Notes under the pieces: generated by a model
Seen by the model: the letters and a program-made list of their open reading frames with translations, nothing else
The model's database searches: none
What the model was told of the DNA's origin: nothing
In this document: piece by piece, positions 37,023 to 45,580 of the stretch
Layout of the letters: every line of letters starts with the position of its first letter
How positions within the stretch are numbered: position 1 is the first letter of the stretch
Translations under genes and position numbers: made by a program
Assembly (NCBI RefSeq): GCF_000013025.1
Contig: NC_008358.1
Span: 1,054,001 to 1,118,000, forward strand
Direction of reading: 5' to 3'
DNA: 64,000 bases
Source of the DNA: Hyphomonas neptunium ATCC 15444
GTDB lineage: Bacteria; Pseudomonadota; Alphaproteobacteria; Caulobacterales; Hyphomonadaceae

Positions 37023-39479
37023 ATGAACAAGGCAATTCTATTGGCTGGCGCAGCGGCTTTGGCGATGACCGTTCAGGCATCACCGGGTTTCGCGCAGGAG
37101 GCATCTGAAGATGCGGAGCTGAAGCAGGACGTTATCGTCGTCAGCGCTCGCAAGAAGGAGGAGGGGCTTCTGGAGGCGCCCGTCGCGGTCAGCGCGTTCA
37201 GCGAAGAAACCCTGGAGAACCTTCAGCTGGAATCGGTCGATGATATTGCCCGTTTCACGCCGGGGCTCTCGTTCGGAAAGGCATTTGGCCGCTCTACCGA
37301 GCGTCCGGTCATCCGCGGGCAATCCAACGTGCTTGCCGGGGTTCAGTTCGGGGTCGAGTCCGGTACGGCCTACTTTATTGACGGCGTCTACTATTCCGGT
37401 TCGATCCAGAACCTTGATCCGAATGACCTTCAGCGCGTCGAAGTGATCAAAGGCCCGCAATCGGCGCTTTATGGGCGCAATACCTATGCCGGCGCGATCA
37501 ACTTCATCACCAAGGGCGGCACGGACACCTTTGAGGCGACCGGCAAGCTGCGCGCGGGCAACAATGATACGGCTGAATATGCGGCGTCGATCGCCGGGCC
37601 GATCTTTCCGGGGCTGACCGGGCGTTTGAGCTTCCGGGATTATGAGTATGGCGGCGAGCACGAGAACTCCGTGACCGGCGAACTCGTCGGGCAGGAGAAA
37701 ACCACCAGCCTTGCCGGTGTTCTGGACTGGGCGCCGGTCTCCAACTTCGATTCGCGCCTGCGGGTGAGCTTCAGCGAGGACCGCGACGGCGTGCTGCCGC
37801 TGTTCCTGCAGTCTGCGGAGGAAAACAACTGTCTGCCGGGGTATCGCTCGCTGGCCTTCTGGCCCCTGTCGGGCAGCACCAATACCAACCAGTATTATTG
37901 CGGGGTCATCAAGCCGGGGCAGGTGGCGGTGAATTCCGGCGTGGATGCGGACGGCGTGCCAAATGTGGTGCCCGGCGCGCCGCTGAACTCGACCTTTCCG
38001 TTCTTTGCGGGGGCGTATGGCCTCGGCGACGGTACGGCATTCGACGGAATTACGCGCGATCTCTGGGTCGCCAGTTCGGTATCAACCTATCGGTTCGGCG
38101 ATGCCGGATGGGAAGCGAGCCTTCTGGCGGGCTATTCGAAGGAGCATAACAAGCAGGGGTATGATTCCGATCACTCCTCGGTGAACTTCTTCCTGGCAGG
38201 GCCAACGCAGGAGCCGTTCTTCGCCAACACCACGCGCAAGGATATTGAGGACTACAGCATCGAGGCGCAGATTGCGTCGCCGCAGGACCTGCGTCTGCGC
38301 GGGATGCTGGGTGTGTATCTCTATGACCAGCTTTTCTATGAAGGCGACATTACGTTTGCAGACCCATCGGGCCGCTCGGCGGATACGGGAAAGCGCACCA
38401 TTCGCAATGAAGCCATCTTTGGCCTGGTTGAGTTTGATTTTACCGACCGCCTGACGGCAACCCTTGAAGGGCGGTATGCGGAAGAAACCAAGACCGACCG
38501 CACATCGACGGTAACGCCGGAGGTTTCCTACAGCAAATTCACTCCGCGCCTGACCGTTGACTATGATCTGGGCAATGGCGGGACGATCTATGCTGTTGTC
38601 GCTCAGGGTGTGAAGCCGGGCGGCATCAACGGCGCGATCGGGGAAGCGGTTGGCATGCCGACATACAAGCAGGAAGAGTCAGACAATTTTGAAGTCGGCC
38701 TGAAAACGCCGCTGCCGGATGTCGGCCTGGGTGATTGGAGTGTCTCGATGGCAGGCTACTTCACCGACGCGACCAATGTGCAGCTTACGTCGGCCGTTGC
38801 GGCGACATCGGGCGCGATCAACTCCATCGCCACCAACCAGGGCGCCGGCGAGATCAAGGGCCTTGAGATCGACCTCAATGGCGCGGTGAACGACATCCTC
38901 AGCGGCGGGTTCACCTATGCCTGGACGGATGCGAAGTTTACCGAAGGCTGTGACGCCGACGAGTGGACCATGACATCGGGCGGCGGGGTTCTGACAGACC
39001 CCGATAATCAGACGGGCACCGATTTCAGCGGTCTGTTTCCGGGCGCCGGTCCGGCATCCTGCTCAATTGCCGGGCGGACTTTTCCTCTGACTTCGGAGCA
39101 TCAGGCGAGCGTGTTCGCGCGGCTTGATTTCCGGGAGGCCGGTCCGTTTGGATCTGACTTCTTCGTGTCGAGTGATCTAACCTATGAGAGCTCGAAATTT
39201 GTACAGATCCACAATCAGGCGGAAACCGGCGACGCGACCCTGCTGGGGGCCCGGTTCGGCTTCGAGACGGATCGGTGGACGATTGCCGCTTACGGTCAGA
39301 ATATTACGGATGAGGATTCCATTGTGGTCGCCACGCGCTGGCTGCAGGGACCTTACTTCTCAGCGGGCTTCAGCCCGAATGTAGCGCCTACGACCGCTTC
39401 TCGTGGCGCGCCGCGTGCTTATTTCGGTTCGCTTCGCCGCGGACCGCAATATGGCGCGGAGCTGCGTGTCCGCTTCTGA
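37023..39479 (+). CDS. TonB-dependent outer-membrane receptor of the catabolic island
   Basis: An 818-residue outer-membrane receptor with a 25-residue signal peptide ending GFAQ. It has a TonB-box-like DVIVVSARKKEE, a plug domain (YFIDGVYYSG, RVEVIKGPQSALYGRNTYAGAINFIT) and a long beta-barrel ending in a C-terminal phenylalanine (LRVRF). The plug is the FecA/BtuB-independent type common in sphingomonads and hyphomonads for organic substrates. There is an island operator but no Fur box upstream, which points to an organic substrate rather than iron. Ribosome site GGGGAG. A terminator follows. Confidence 0.93.
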   Translation: MNKAILLAGAAALAMTVQASPGFAQEASEDAELKQDVIVVSARKKEEGLLEAPVAVSAFSEETLENLQLESVDDIARFTPGLSFGKAFGRSTERPVIRGQSNVLAGVQFGVESGTAYFIDGVYYSGSIQNLDPNDLQRVEVIKGPQSALYGRNTYAGAINFITKGGTDTFEATGKLRAGNNDTAEYAASIAGPIFPGLTGRLSFRDYEYGGEHENSVTGELVGQEKTTSLAGVLDWAPVSNFDSRLRVSFSEDRDGVLPLFLQSAEENNCLPGYRSLAFWPLSGSTNTNQYYCGVIKPGQVAVNSGVDADGVPNVVPGAPLNSTFPFFAGAYGLGDGTAFDGITRDLWVASSVSTYRFGDAGWEASLLAGYSKEHNKQGYDSDHSSVNFFLAGPTQEPFFANTTRKDIEDYSIEAQIASPQDLRLRGMLGVYLYDQLFYEGDITFADPSGRSADTGKRTIRNEAIFGLVEFDFTDRLTATLEGRYAEETKTDRTSTVTPEVSYSKFTPRLTVDYDLGNGGTIYAVVAQGVKPGGINGAIGEAVGMPTYKQEESDNFEVGLKTPLPDVGLGDWSVSMAGYFTDATNVQLTSAVAATSGAINSIATNQGAGEIKGLEIDLNGAVNDILSGGFTYAWTDAKFTEGCDADEWTMTSGGGVLTDPDNQTGTDFSGLFPGAGPASCSIAGRTFPLTSEHQASVFARLDFREAGPFGSDFFVSSDLTYESSKFVQIHNQAETGDATLLGARFGFETDRWTIAAYGQNITDEDSIVVATRWLQGPYFSAGFSPNVAPTTASRGAPRAYFGSLRRGPQYGAELRVRF

Positions 39480-39501
39480 TCGGGCACATGGCGTAAAACT
39501 T

Positions 39502-39543
39502 GGCGGCGTTGGGCATCCCGTCCCGGCGCCGCCTCCTTTTTTT
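39502..39543 (+). terminator. Intrinsic terminator after the TonB receptor
   Basis: GGCGGCG (39502-39508) pairs with CGCCGCC (39527-39533), followed by TCC and a run of seven T. Confidence 0.8.
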
Positions 39544-39643
39544 GGCCGGACCAGTTCACGTTCCCCATGGCGGGGTGCCCGATAGACGGGCAAATTGCTG
39601 GCGGGACATAATCATCTGGAGTTTTCCTCTCGACGGAGCGCTC

Positions 39644-39659
39644 AAATGATATACCAATT
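39644..39659 (+). promoter_or_regulatory. Island operator, copy 6 (MFS gene)
   Basis: AAATGATATACCAATT, matching the palindrome at 14 of 16 bases, 64 bases upstream of the MFS start. Confidence 0.75.
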
Positions 39660-39722
39660 ACATGACGATAAGACTTGAAATCGTGCTTTCACAGGCACCC
39701 GGTAACGCGAGGAGTTCGTAGA

Positions 39723-41294
39723 ATGGCGGAAACAGGAGAGTTCAGCCGCGGCTGGCCAGTTGTCAGCGCCGCAGCCGTCGGGGTCGGACTCGGACTTTCT
39801 CCGCTGCCATTTTATACCATCGGTGTGATGATCCCGCCGATGCTGGCGGAATTTGGCCCGATGGGCTGGGCGCCGGGCGACATTCTCAATGCGCTGGCAA
39901 TCTACACCTTCGGTGTGTTCATTGCCGCGCCGGTCGTCGGCATTCTCGCGCAGAAATTCGGCGCGCGGATTATCGCGCTGATTTCGATCGTGACGTTCAG
40001 CCTGGCGATGATGGCGCTGGCCTTCAACACAGGCTCGAAGCCGCTCTATATTTTCCTCTGGCTGGTGCTGGCTTTTGCCGGGGCGGGTACACTGCCGATT
40101 ACATTTACCCGGCCGGTTGCCGCCTGGTTTGAGAAGAACCGCGGCATTGTGCTGGGCATTGCGCTGATCGCTACGGGCGTCAGCGGCGCGCTGGCGAAAT
40201 TCTTTGCGCAATACATCGTATCGAACCCGGAATGGCACTTCTTCAACGGATCGGGCTGGCGCAGCGCGTATATTCTTCTCGGCCTTCTGCCGCTGACGAT
40301 TTCGCTGCCCTTGAGCCTGCTGAGCCTGCGGGACCTTGACGACAAGCCGGCCAGCCAGTCGCGCCTTGTGAAGCTGAAACTGCCAATCCTCGGCATCTCG
40401 CTGCTCGGCACTTTGGGGCTCGGGGCGCTGGTCTGGATGCAGGTTCTGCCGCTGATCGAGGCAAATGGGTTGCGGCTCGAATACATGATGGCGATTGTGT
40501 TCTCGCTGCTGATGCTATTGCCGGTGCTGGCGATGATCTTCCTGGACATCCGCAAGAACCCGCCCGAGCGCGTTGATGGGATTGCTATCGTGCTGAAGGG
40601 GATGAGCCTGGGCGAGGCCCTGAAGGACTGGCGGTTCTGGCTGCTGGGCATCTGCTTCATGCCGATCTCCTACGCCGTGGGCGCGGTGATCCCCAATATC
40701 GAGCGGATTCTGGTGGCGCAGTCATTCGACATCAATGAAGCGGTAGGGCTGGCAACTCTGACTGGGCTGGCAGTGCTTCTGGGCCGGGCGGTCGGGGGTT
40801 ATCTGATTGACCGTTTCTGGGCGCCGGCCGTGGCGTTTGCCTTCCTTGCCTCGCCGGCCATTGCGTTGTGGCTGCTCGGTCAGCCGGGACTGAACCCGAC
40901 GACGGCGACCATCGCTATCCTGATGATCGGGTTTGGCGCCGGGGTTGAATACGACTTCATGGCGTACATCGTCTCGAAGTATTTCGGGATGAAGTCCTAT
41001 ACCGCGATCTATGGCACGCTTTATGCCTTCTTTGCGGTTGGCGCAGGGCTTGGCCCGTCGATCATGTCGGATATTGCGGACGGGCGGGGTATCCACTTCC
41101 TGGGGGCCAATACAGGCCTTCTCCCCGGATATGATTGGGAATGGACGTTGACCAGTGCGGCGATCATCCTGTTCATCTCTACACTGCCGATCCTGGCGCT
41201 CGGCAAATACCGGTATGACCGGGAGCATCAGGACAAGGCCAAGGCGCCGCCGGCGATTGCACCGGCGGGCGCGGTAAAGCCTTCAGAGGTGTGA
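39723..41294 (+). CDS. MFS transporter, oxalate/formate-antiporter-like
   Basis: A 523-residue twelve-helix major facilitator. Helices start with VSAAAVGVGLGLSPLPFYTIGVMIPPM; loop 2-3 has QKFGARII in the conserved G-x-x-x-(D/E)-R position, and the second half repeats GRAVGGYLIDRFWAPAV. The long central loop and the VEYDFMAYIVSKYFGMKSY stretch resemble monocarboxylate/oxalate-type carriers. The start at 39723 has AGGAG 8 bases upstream. Its end overlaps the convergent hydrolase gene by 12 bases. Likely a second uptake or efflux route for the pathway. Confidence 0.9.
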   Translation: MAETGEFSRGWPVVSAAAVGVGLGLSPLPFYTIGVMIPPMLAEFGPMGWAPGDILNALAIYTFGVFIAAPVVGILAQKFGARIIALISIVTFSLAMMALAFNTGSKPLYIFLWLVLAFAGAGTLPITFTRPVAAWFEKNRGIVLGIALIATGVSGALAKFFAQYIVSNPEWHFFNGSGWRSAYILLGLLPLTISLPLSLLSLRDLDDKPASQSRLVKLKLPILGISLLGTLGLGALVWMQVLPLIEANGLRLEYMMAIVFSLLMLLPVLAMIFLDIRKNPPERVDGIAIVLKGMSLGEALKDWRFWLLGICFMPISYAVGAVIPNIERILVAQSFDINEAVGLATLTGLAVLLGRAVGGYLIDRFWAPAVAFAFLASPAIALWLLGQPGLNPTTATIAILMIGFGAGVEYDFMAYIVSKYFGMKSYTAIYGTLYAFFAVGAGLGPSIMSDIADGRGIHFLGANTGLLPGYDWEWTLTSAAIILFISTLPILALGKYRYDREHQDKAKAPPAIAPAGAVKPSEV

Positions 41295-42086
41295 TTTCAG
41301 AAGGGCTGCAACTTCTTCGGGCCACACGTCCATGAAGTTGTAGCCCCATTCCGGGCATTCGATCACCTGACCGTTGCGCATGAGCGGTATCGCCCGGCGC
41401 GTGCAGTCGGTGAGATCGTCTGCCGGGTTCAGGATGGTGATCCGGTTCGGCAGGGTCTTCAGTGCTTCCTCGAAAGGCTCTGCGAACGAGAAGGCGGCCG
41501 CGTGGCCCCATTCATATTCCTCACCGCCCAGCAGGTTCATCATCATCGACTGGGCCAGCATTTCCAGGGACGTGCCGGGGCCGCGGCGTTCGACGATCCG
41601 CTGCCACATGGTTGAGAAGCGCGTGCCGGCCTCATCCAGCGGAATCGGTGTGAAGTAATCGGCGAAGAAGGCGCGCTCTTCGTCCGAGAGCAGAGCGGCC
41701 GAGACCATCGCGATATTGCCGACATGGCCGGGACGGGTCCCGGCCATCTCGGTCGCGACTTTTGAGCCGGTGTGATTTCCGAAGAGGGCGATGGTGTCAT
41801 GGCCAAGCGCGTCGGCCACCTGCCAGCAGGCTTCGGCATAGGCCGGCACCGTGGCGAGATGTTCTTCCGGCGGCTTGTCGGACTGGCCATAGCCCGGATA
41901 ATCGGGCGCAACGACCACGCGCTCATTGCCGATGACGCCCATAAGCGTTTCAAACTCAAGACCACATTTCGGGCTTTGGTGGAGGCAGTATAGCGGGGGG
42001 AGGGACGAGGGCTTTTCCGGCTGCGCGATGCGGTAATGCAACTGGCCGTATGTTCCGTCGACGTATGATCTCTTCACGCGGGCCAT
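41283..42086 (-). CDS. Alpha/beta-hydrolase-fold protein with non-canonical triad
   Basis: A 267-residue alpha/beta-hydrolase fold protein: PPLYCLHQSPKCG (oxyanion strand), VVVAPDYPGYGQSDKP, and a nucleophile elbow that reads GNHTG (residues 103-107), placing His105 where serine is expected. The acid is probably Asp223 or Asp224 (NPADD). The C-terminal region where the catalytic histidine normally sits reads PEWGYNF, with Tyr249. It may be a non-hydrolytic or mechanistically unusual member, but the fold is clear. It is third in the minus operon after the VOC and MDR genes, overlapping the latter by one base (TAATG). Confidence 0.85.
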   Translation of the reverse strand: MARVKRSYVDGTYGQLHYRIAQPEKPSSLPPLYCLHQSPKCGLEFETLMGVIGNERVVVAPDYPGYGQSDKPPEEHLATVPAYAEACWQVADALGHDTIALFGNHTGSKVATEMAGTRPGHVGNIAMVSAALLSDEERAFFADYFTPIPLDEAGTRFSTMWQRIVERRGPGTSLEMLAQSMMMNLLGGEEYEWGHAAAFSFAEPFEEALKTLPNRITILNPADDLTDCTRRAIPLMRNGQVIECPEWGYNFMDVWPEEVAALLKSHL

Positions 42087-43099
42087 TATGCCTGCTCCTC
42101 TGAAACTGTAATAATGGGTTTGCCGACATTTGCGCCGCGCATGAGTTTGGCGAAGAGGGCGGGTGCCTGGTCGAGGCCATCTGCATGATCTTCGGCGAAG
42201 GCGAGCTTGCCATCGCGAATCCAGGCGGCGGCTTCGGCGGCATATTCGTCCCAGCGGGAATAGAAGTCGTAGACGACCAGGCCACGCAGCTGGGCGCGCT
42301 TGCCAATGATGGCGCCGGCATTGAGGGCGTGAGGGGCAGGGCCGGATGACTGGTAGGCATCTGCCAGCCCGCAGAGCACGCCGCGCACATAAGTCTGCGA
42401 AACGGAGAGAGCCGTCATCGCCATCTCGGCGGAGACATTCTCGAAGAACACGCTGGCGCCTTCGGGGAGCGCTTCTTTCAGCGCGGCCTGCCAACCTTCT
42501 GCCTTATAGTCGATGCAGGCATCAAAGCCGTAAGTCTCTGTCACCAGGCGGCATTTCTCCGGGCCGCCAGCAATGCCGACAGCCTTTGAAGCGCCTTTGA
42601 TGCGGGCGATCTGGCCAGCTGTTCCGCCTACGGCGCCAGCGGCAGCGTCGATGAGAACAACGTCCCCGGCCATGACTTTCGCCAGCTGGGTAATGCCTGC
42701 CCAAGCCGTGAGGCCGGGCATGCCGAGCACGCCGATATGAGCGCGCAGCGGGGCAGATTTGGGGTCAAGTTTGCGGAAATGGCCCGCGGGAATGGCGGCA
42801 AATTCCTGCCAGCCGCCTTCCATGGCGTGAACAAAGTCGCCTTCGGACACGCCTGCGGCGCGGCTCTTTACGACCTGGCCGACGATGGCGCCGGGAATGG
42901 CGCCTTCCATGGGCTTGGGCGGGGCTTCGCCCATATGCCGCCCGCGCAGGCGGGAGCCGACATAGGGGTCAAGCGAGAGATAGATCACCCGCGCGACAAT
43001 GCCGCCGTCCGGGCAGTCCGGGCGCGGCGCCTCAATGGCGATAAAATCATCCGCAACCGGAACAGCGTCGATCTCAGTTTTCAGGGTGTAGAGTTTCAT
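42086..43099 (-). CDS. MDR-family NAD(P)H-dependent oxidoreductase, CurA-like
   Basis: A 337-residue zinc-free medium-chain dehydrogenase/reductase of the prostaglandin-reductase/CurA type. LSLDPYVGSRLRGRHMGEAPP, VLGMPGLTAWAGI and the nucleotide loop AAAGAVGGTAGQIARIKGA identify it. Such enzymes reduce the double bond of alpha,beta-unsaturated ketones or aldehydes with NADPH. It overlaps the VOC gene by four bases and the hydrolase by one. Confidence 0.92.
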   Translation of the reverse strand: MKLYTLKTEIDAVPVADDFIAIEAPRPDCPDGGIVARVIYLSLDPYVGSRLRGRHMGEAPPKPMEGAIPGAIVGQVVKSRAAGVSEGDFVHAMEGGWQEFAAIPAGHFRKLDPKSAPLRAHIGVLGMPGLTAWAGITQLAKVMAGDVVLIDAAAGAVGGTAGQIARIKGASKAVGIAGGPEKCRLVTETYGFDACIDYKAEGWQAALKEALPEGASVFFENVSAEMAMTALSVSQTYVRGVLCGLADAYQSSGPAPHALNAGAIIGKRAQLRGLVVYDFYSRWDEYAAEAAAWIRDGKLAFAEDHADGLDQAPALFAKLMRGANVGKPIITVSEEQA

Positions 43100-43980
43100 G
43101 CTTCGACAATCTCGATCAGGGCGCCGTCAAGATCCTTGATCGTTCCGGCGCGTTTGCCTTTGTATATGGGGCCTTCGCGGCGGGTGGGCGGTGTGATCCA
43201 GGGGCCGGGCAGGCTGTCAAACTCCGGATGCCAGAGGGTGCCGATGGCACAGCCGGGCACGAGCATGCCGTCATTATGCGGACGCTGGATGGCGGCGGCA
43301 GGATACTGGTCAAGCTCGAGGAAGACGTCTCGGCCATGGATCATGGTGGAGATTTTGTGGAGCTCCTCCATCGGCGTACCGTAAGCCTTGGCGATCATTG
43401 TGTAGACGATTTCCATTTCTTCGCGGCCGACGGCGAGGCCGCAATGGCGGACCATCCAGTCCAGCGAGGCTTTCATGTCGCTGCAGCCGAGAACGAGGAT
43501 GAAAAGTTTGTCGATGACGGAGGCCGCGCGCGGCAGATCGAAAGCGGGCAGGTCGTCGCGGATCTGGGTGAGGTAGACGATTTCCTCGTCCGGGCCTTTC
43601 ACTTGCATGGGGAAGATGGCGTCGAGGCCTTCGATCTCGCGCGGCGGGCCGATGATCTCGAAGGGGGAGTTTTCCATGCGGGCGTTGGCTTCCATCACGT
43701 CCTGAACGCAGATTTCGATGGCGTTCCAGCCATAGGAACGAAGCGCCTGGTAGCCGGGGACGGCCGGCTGCTGGACGAAGCGGATGAAGACCTCTGCGCC
43801 GGAGGAAGGCTGCATCACGGCATAGGGAAGACCTGCCGAGGCGGGCGTTGCCCAGCTGGCGGCGAGGTCTGCGGGCACATCGCCCCGCTCAACAACGGCA
43901 TAGTCGAAGTATTTCGTGTAGTTGCCGATGGAGCGCTCGAGATCGGACACGGTCAGCGTCGCGGCGCGTAACAGTTTCAT
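43096..43980 (-). CDS. Two-domain VOC (glyoxalase-like) protein
   Basis: A 294-residue vicinal-oxygen-chelate protein with two repeats: LRAATLTVSDLERSIGNYTKYF starts the first and DKLFILVLGCSDMKASLDWMVRHCGL the second. The C-terminus (IKDLDGALIEIVEA) ends with the usual glutamate ligand. It could be an isomerase, epimerase or dioxygenase-like enzyme. The start at 43980 is chosen because AAAAGG lies 6 to 12 bases upstream; the ATG at 44025 touches the operator. Confidence 0.8.
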   Translation of the reverse strand: MKLLRAATLTVSDLERSIGNYTKYFDYAVVERGDVPADLAASWATPASAGLPYAVMQPSSGAEVFIRFVQQPAVPGYQALRSYGWNAIEICVQDVMEANARMENSPFEIIGPPREIEGLDAIFPMQVKGPDEEIVYLTQIRDDLPAFDLPRAASVIDKLFILVLGCSDMKASLDWMVRHCGLAVGREEMEIVYTMIAKAYGTPMEELHKISTMIHGRDVFLELDQYPAAAIQRPHNDGMLVPGCAIGTLWHPEFDSLPGPWITPPTRREGPIYKGKRAGTIKDLDGALIEIVEA

Positions 43981-44025
43981 GGGGAGGCCTTTTCTTTTGG
44001 GAATGGCCACTGGAGGCCTTCGCAT

Positions 44026-44041
44026 AAAAGATATATCATTT
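44026..44041. promoter_or_regulatory. Island operator, copy 7 (divergent VOC operon / DUF1330 operon)
   Basis: AAAAGATATATCATTT, one base from the perfect palindrome, between divergent operons: 45 bases from the VOC start and 31 from the DUF1330 start. Confidence 0.88.
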
Positions 44042-44072
44042 GAATCTCTGAGGCAAAGCTGAAAGGTTGCAG

Positions 44073-44369
44073 ATGGCAGCGTACATGATTGTTTTTGCGC
44101 GGGTGAAGGATCGCCAGCGCTTTATGACCGAATACGGGGCACCGACCGCCGCACTGATTGCGCATTTCGGCGGTGAGTATGTCGTGCGCGCGCCCGGCGT
44201 TGAGGCGCTGGAAGGCGGCCTGTTTGACGGGGCGAGCACGGTTATCTCCAAATGGCCCGACAAGGCTGCGATCCGCAAGTTCTGGGACAGCCCGGAATAT
44301 GAAGCGCTGAAAGCGGCGCGTCAGCCATTGGCCGAGGCGCATGTGATGATCGTGGAGGAGCCGGGATGA
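44073..44369 (+). CDS. DUF1330 family protein
   Basis: A 98-residue ferredoxin-like-fold protein of the DUF1330 family: AYMIVFARVKDRQRF at the start, then FGGEYVVRAPGVEALEGG, and WPDKAAIRKFWDSPEYEALKAAR at the end. Members are small dimeric barrels of unknown function, often in catabolic operons. The start at ATG 44073 has GAAAGG directly upstream. It overlaps the following lipoprotein gene by four bases. Confidence 0.88.
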   Translation: MAAYMIVFARVKDRQRFMTEYGAPTAALIAHFGGEYVVRAPGVEALEGGLFDGASTVISKWPDKAAIRKFWDSPEYEALKAARQPLAEAHVMIVEEPG

Positions 44370-45202
44370 GGGGCATCCTGTTTCTGGGCGCGGCGTTGCT
44401 GGCGGCCTGCGCAACGCCTGCTGGCGGCGGTCTTCGCCTGGATGGTCCGCCTCCGGATGTTTCCGGGCGCGCGCAGCTGCCAACCGCAATGCAGGCCAAC
44501 CCGGACCTGTCGGGCCGTGATATTCTGGTGGCGGCTCATGAAGCGGCGGGCGGGGACGCATGGCGGGACGTGGAAAGCCTTTACCTGGAGGGCTACAACA
44601 TCATCCGCCGCGCCGATGGCGCGGAGGTATTGTGGGACAAGTATGCCATGTGGCGGGAGTATTCGAGCAGCAAGGCAAATGCGCATGCCGCCGAAGGTAA
44701 GGTGCGGATTGAGGCATGGGCGGGCGATTCGCTTGCCATGCTGATCGCCTTTGATGGTGAGACGACCTATGATCAGAATGGTCCGGTACCTGAGGACGTT
44801 GCCGAGAAAGCCTGGGCTTCGAACTTCGGCTTCGGGGCTATCCGCAATGGTCTGGATGAGGGGTGGACGCAGACCCGTTTGCCTGATGATCTGATTGATG
44901 GCGTGCCGGCCTATATGGTGGAGCTGACAGACCCTGCCGGCGGAAAAACCCGGTTTGGCATCCGCCAGTCTGACTTTGCCACCGTCTATGCGGGGTTCCG
45001 GACACCGCGCGGCTGGCATGAACGGCGGTATTCGAACTTCTATACGGTGCCGGGCTCCAGCTGGGTTCAGCCCGGCCGGGTGAGGCTTTCCTATGATGGC
45101 GTGAAGGCCAATGAAGCGATCTGGACACGGGTCGAGATCGGGCAACCCATTGACCCGTCCGTATTCGTTGTTTCGCAGAAACCGGACGGGCCAACTTTCT
45201 AG
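44366..45202 (+). CDS. Lipoprotein of unknown function
   Basis: A 278-residue exported lipoprotein with signal peptide and lipobox LLAAC (Cys15). The mature domain contains AHEAAGGDAWRDVESLYLEGYNIIRRADGAEV, a pattern seen in outer-membrane lipoprotein-sorting-like beta folds, but I do not recognise a specific family. It is translationally coupled to the DUF1330 gene and under the same operator. It may hold a hydrophobic substrate in the periplasm. Confidence 0.65.
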   Translation: MRGILFLGAALLAACATPAGGGLRLDGPPPDVSGRAQLPTAMQANPDLSGRDILVAAHEAAGGDAWRDVESLYLEGYNIIRRADGAEVLWDKYAMWREYSSSKANAHAAEGKVRIEAWAGDSLAMLIAFDGETTYDQNGPVPEDVAEKAWASNFGFGAIRNGLDEGWTQTRLPDDLIDGVPAYMVELTDPAGGKTRFGIRQSDFATVYAGFRTPRGWHERRYSNFYTVPGSSWVQPGRVRLSYDGVKANEAIWTRVEIGQPIDPSVFVVSQKPDGPTF

Positions 45203-45211
45203 CGGGTTGCC

Positions 45212-45577
45212 TCAACGGGTCTGGGCGAACTCTTCGGCGACGTCTTCAGAGGATGCTTCCTCGCCGCGTTCAATGGTTTCGCGATCCTGCTGGAGGATGC
45301 GCAGGACGCGGGCGATGTATTCCTGGGTCCAGGCGCCGCGCTCCTCAGCCTCTTGCTTGGTGGGCTCGAAGGCTTCGATGGACGCCTTGCTGACAGTGCC
45401 GTCGCGTTCCATCAGGCGTTCAATCGTATCCATCCGCTCCCGGAGGACAGATACTTCCTGCATCAGGGCGAGGGTGATGTTCATCACCCGCTCGACATCA
45501 GGATCCTTCAGGAACCAGGGGCGCTTGCCCTTGGCTTTGGCACCGGACAAGGCGACGGGATCAAGTTTCGTGGACAT
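45212..45577 (-). CDS. Small hypothetical protein
   Basis: A 121-residue charged, probably helical protein without signal peptide. WFLKDPDVERVMNITLALMQEVSVLRERMDTIERLME forms a likely coiled coil in the middle, followed by an acidic tail. The gene starts 3 bases after the methyltransferase stop, so it is its operon partner. I do not recognise the family; similar small helical proteins can act as subunits of oxidoreductases or methyltransferases. Confidence 0.6.
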   Translation of the reverse strand: MSTKLDPVALSGAKAKGKRPWFLKDPDVERVMNITLALMQEVSVLRERMDTIERLMERDGTVSKASIEAFEPTKQEAEERGAWTQEYIARVLRILQQDRETIERGEEASSEDVAEEFAQTR

Positions 45578-45580
45578 GGA

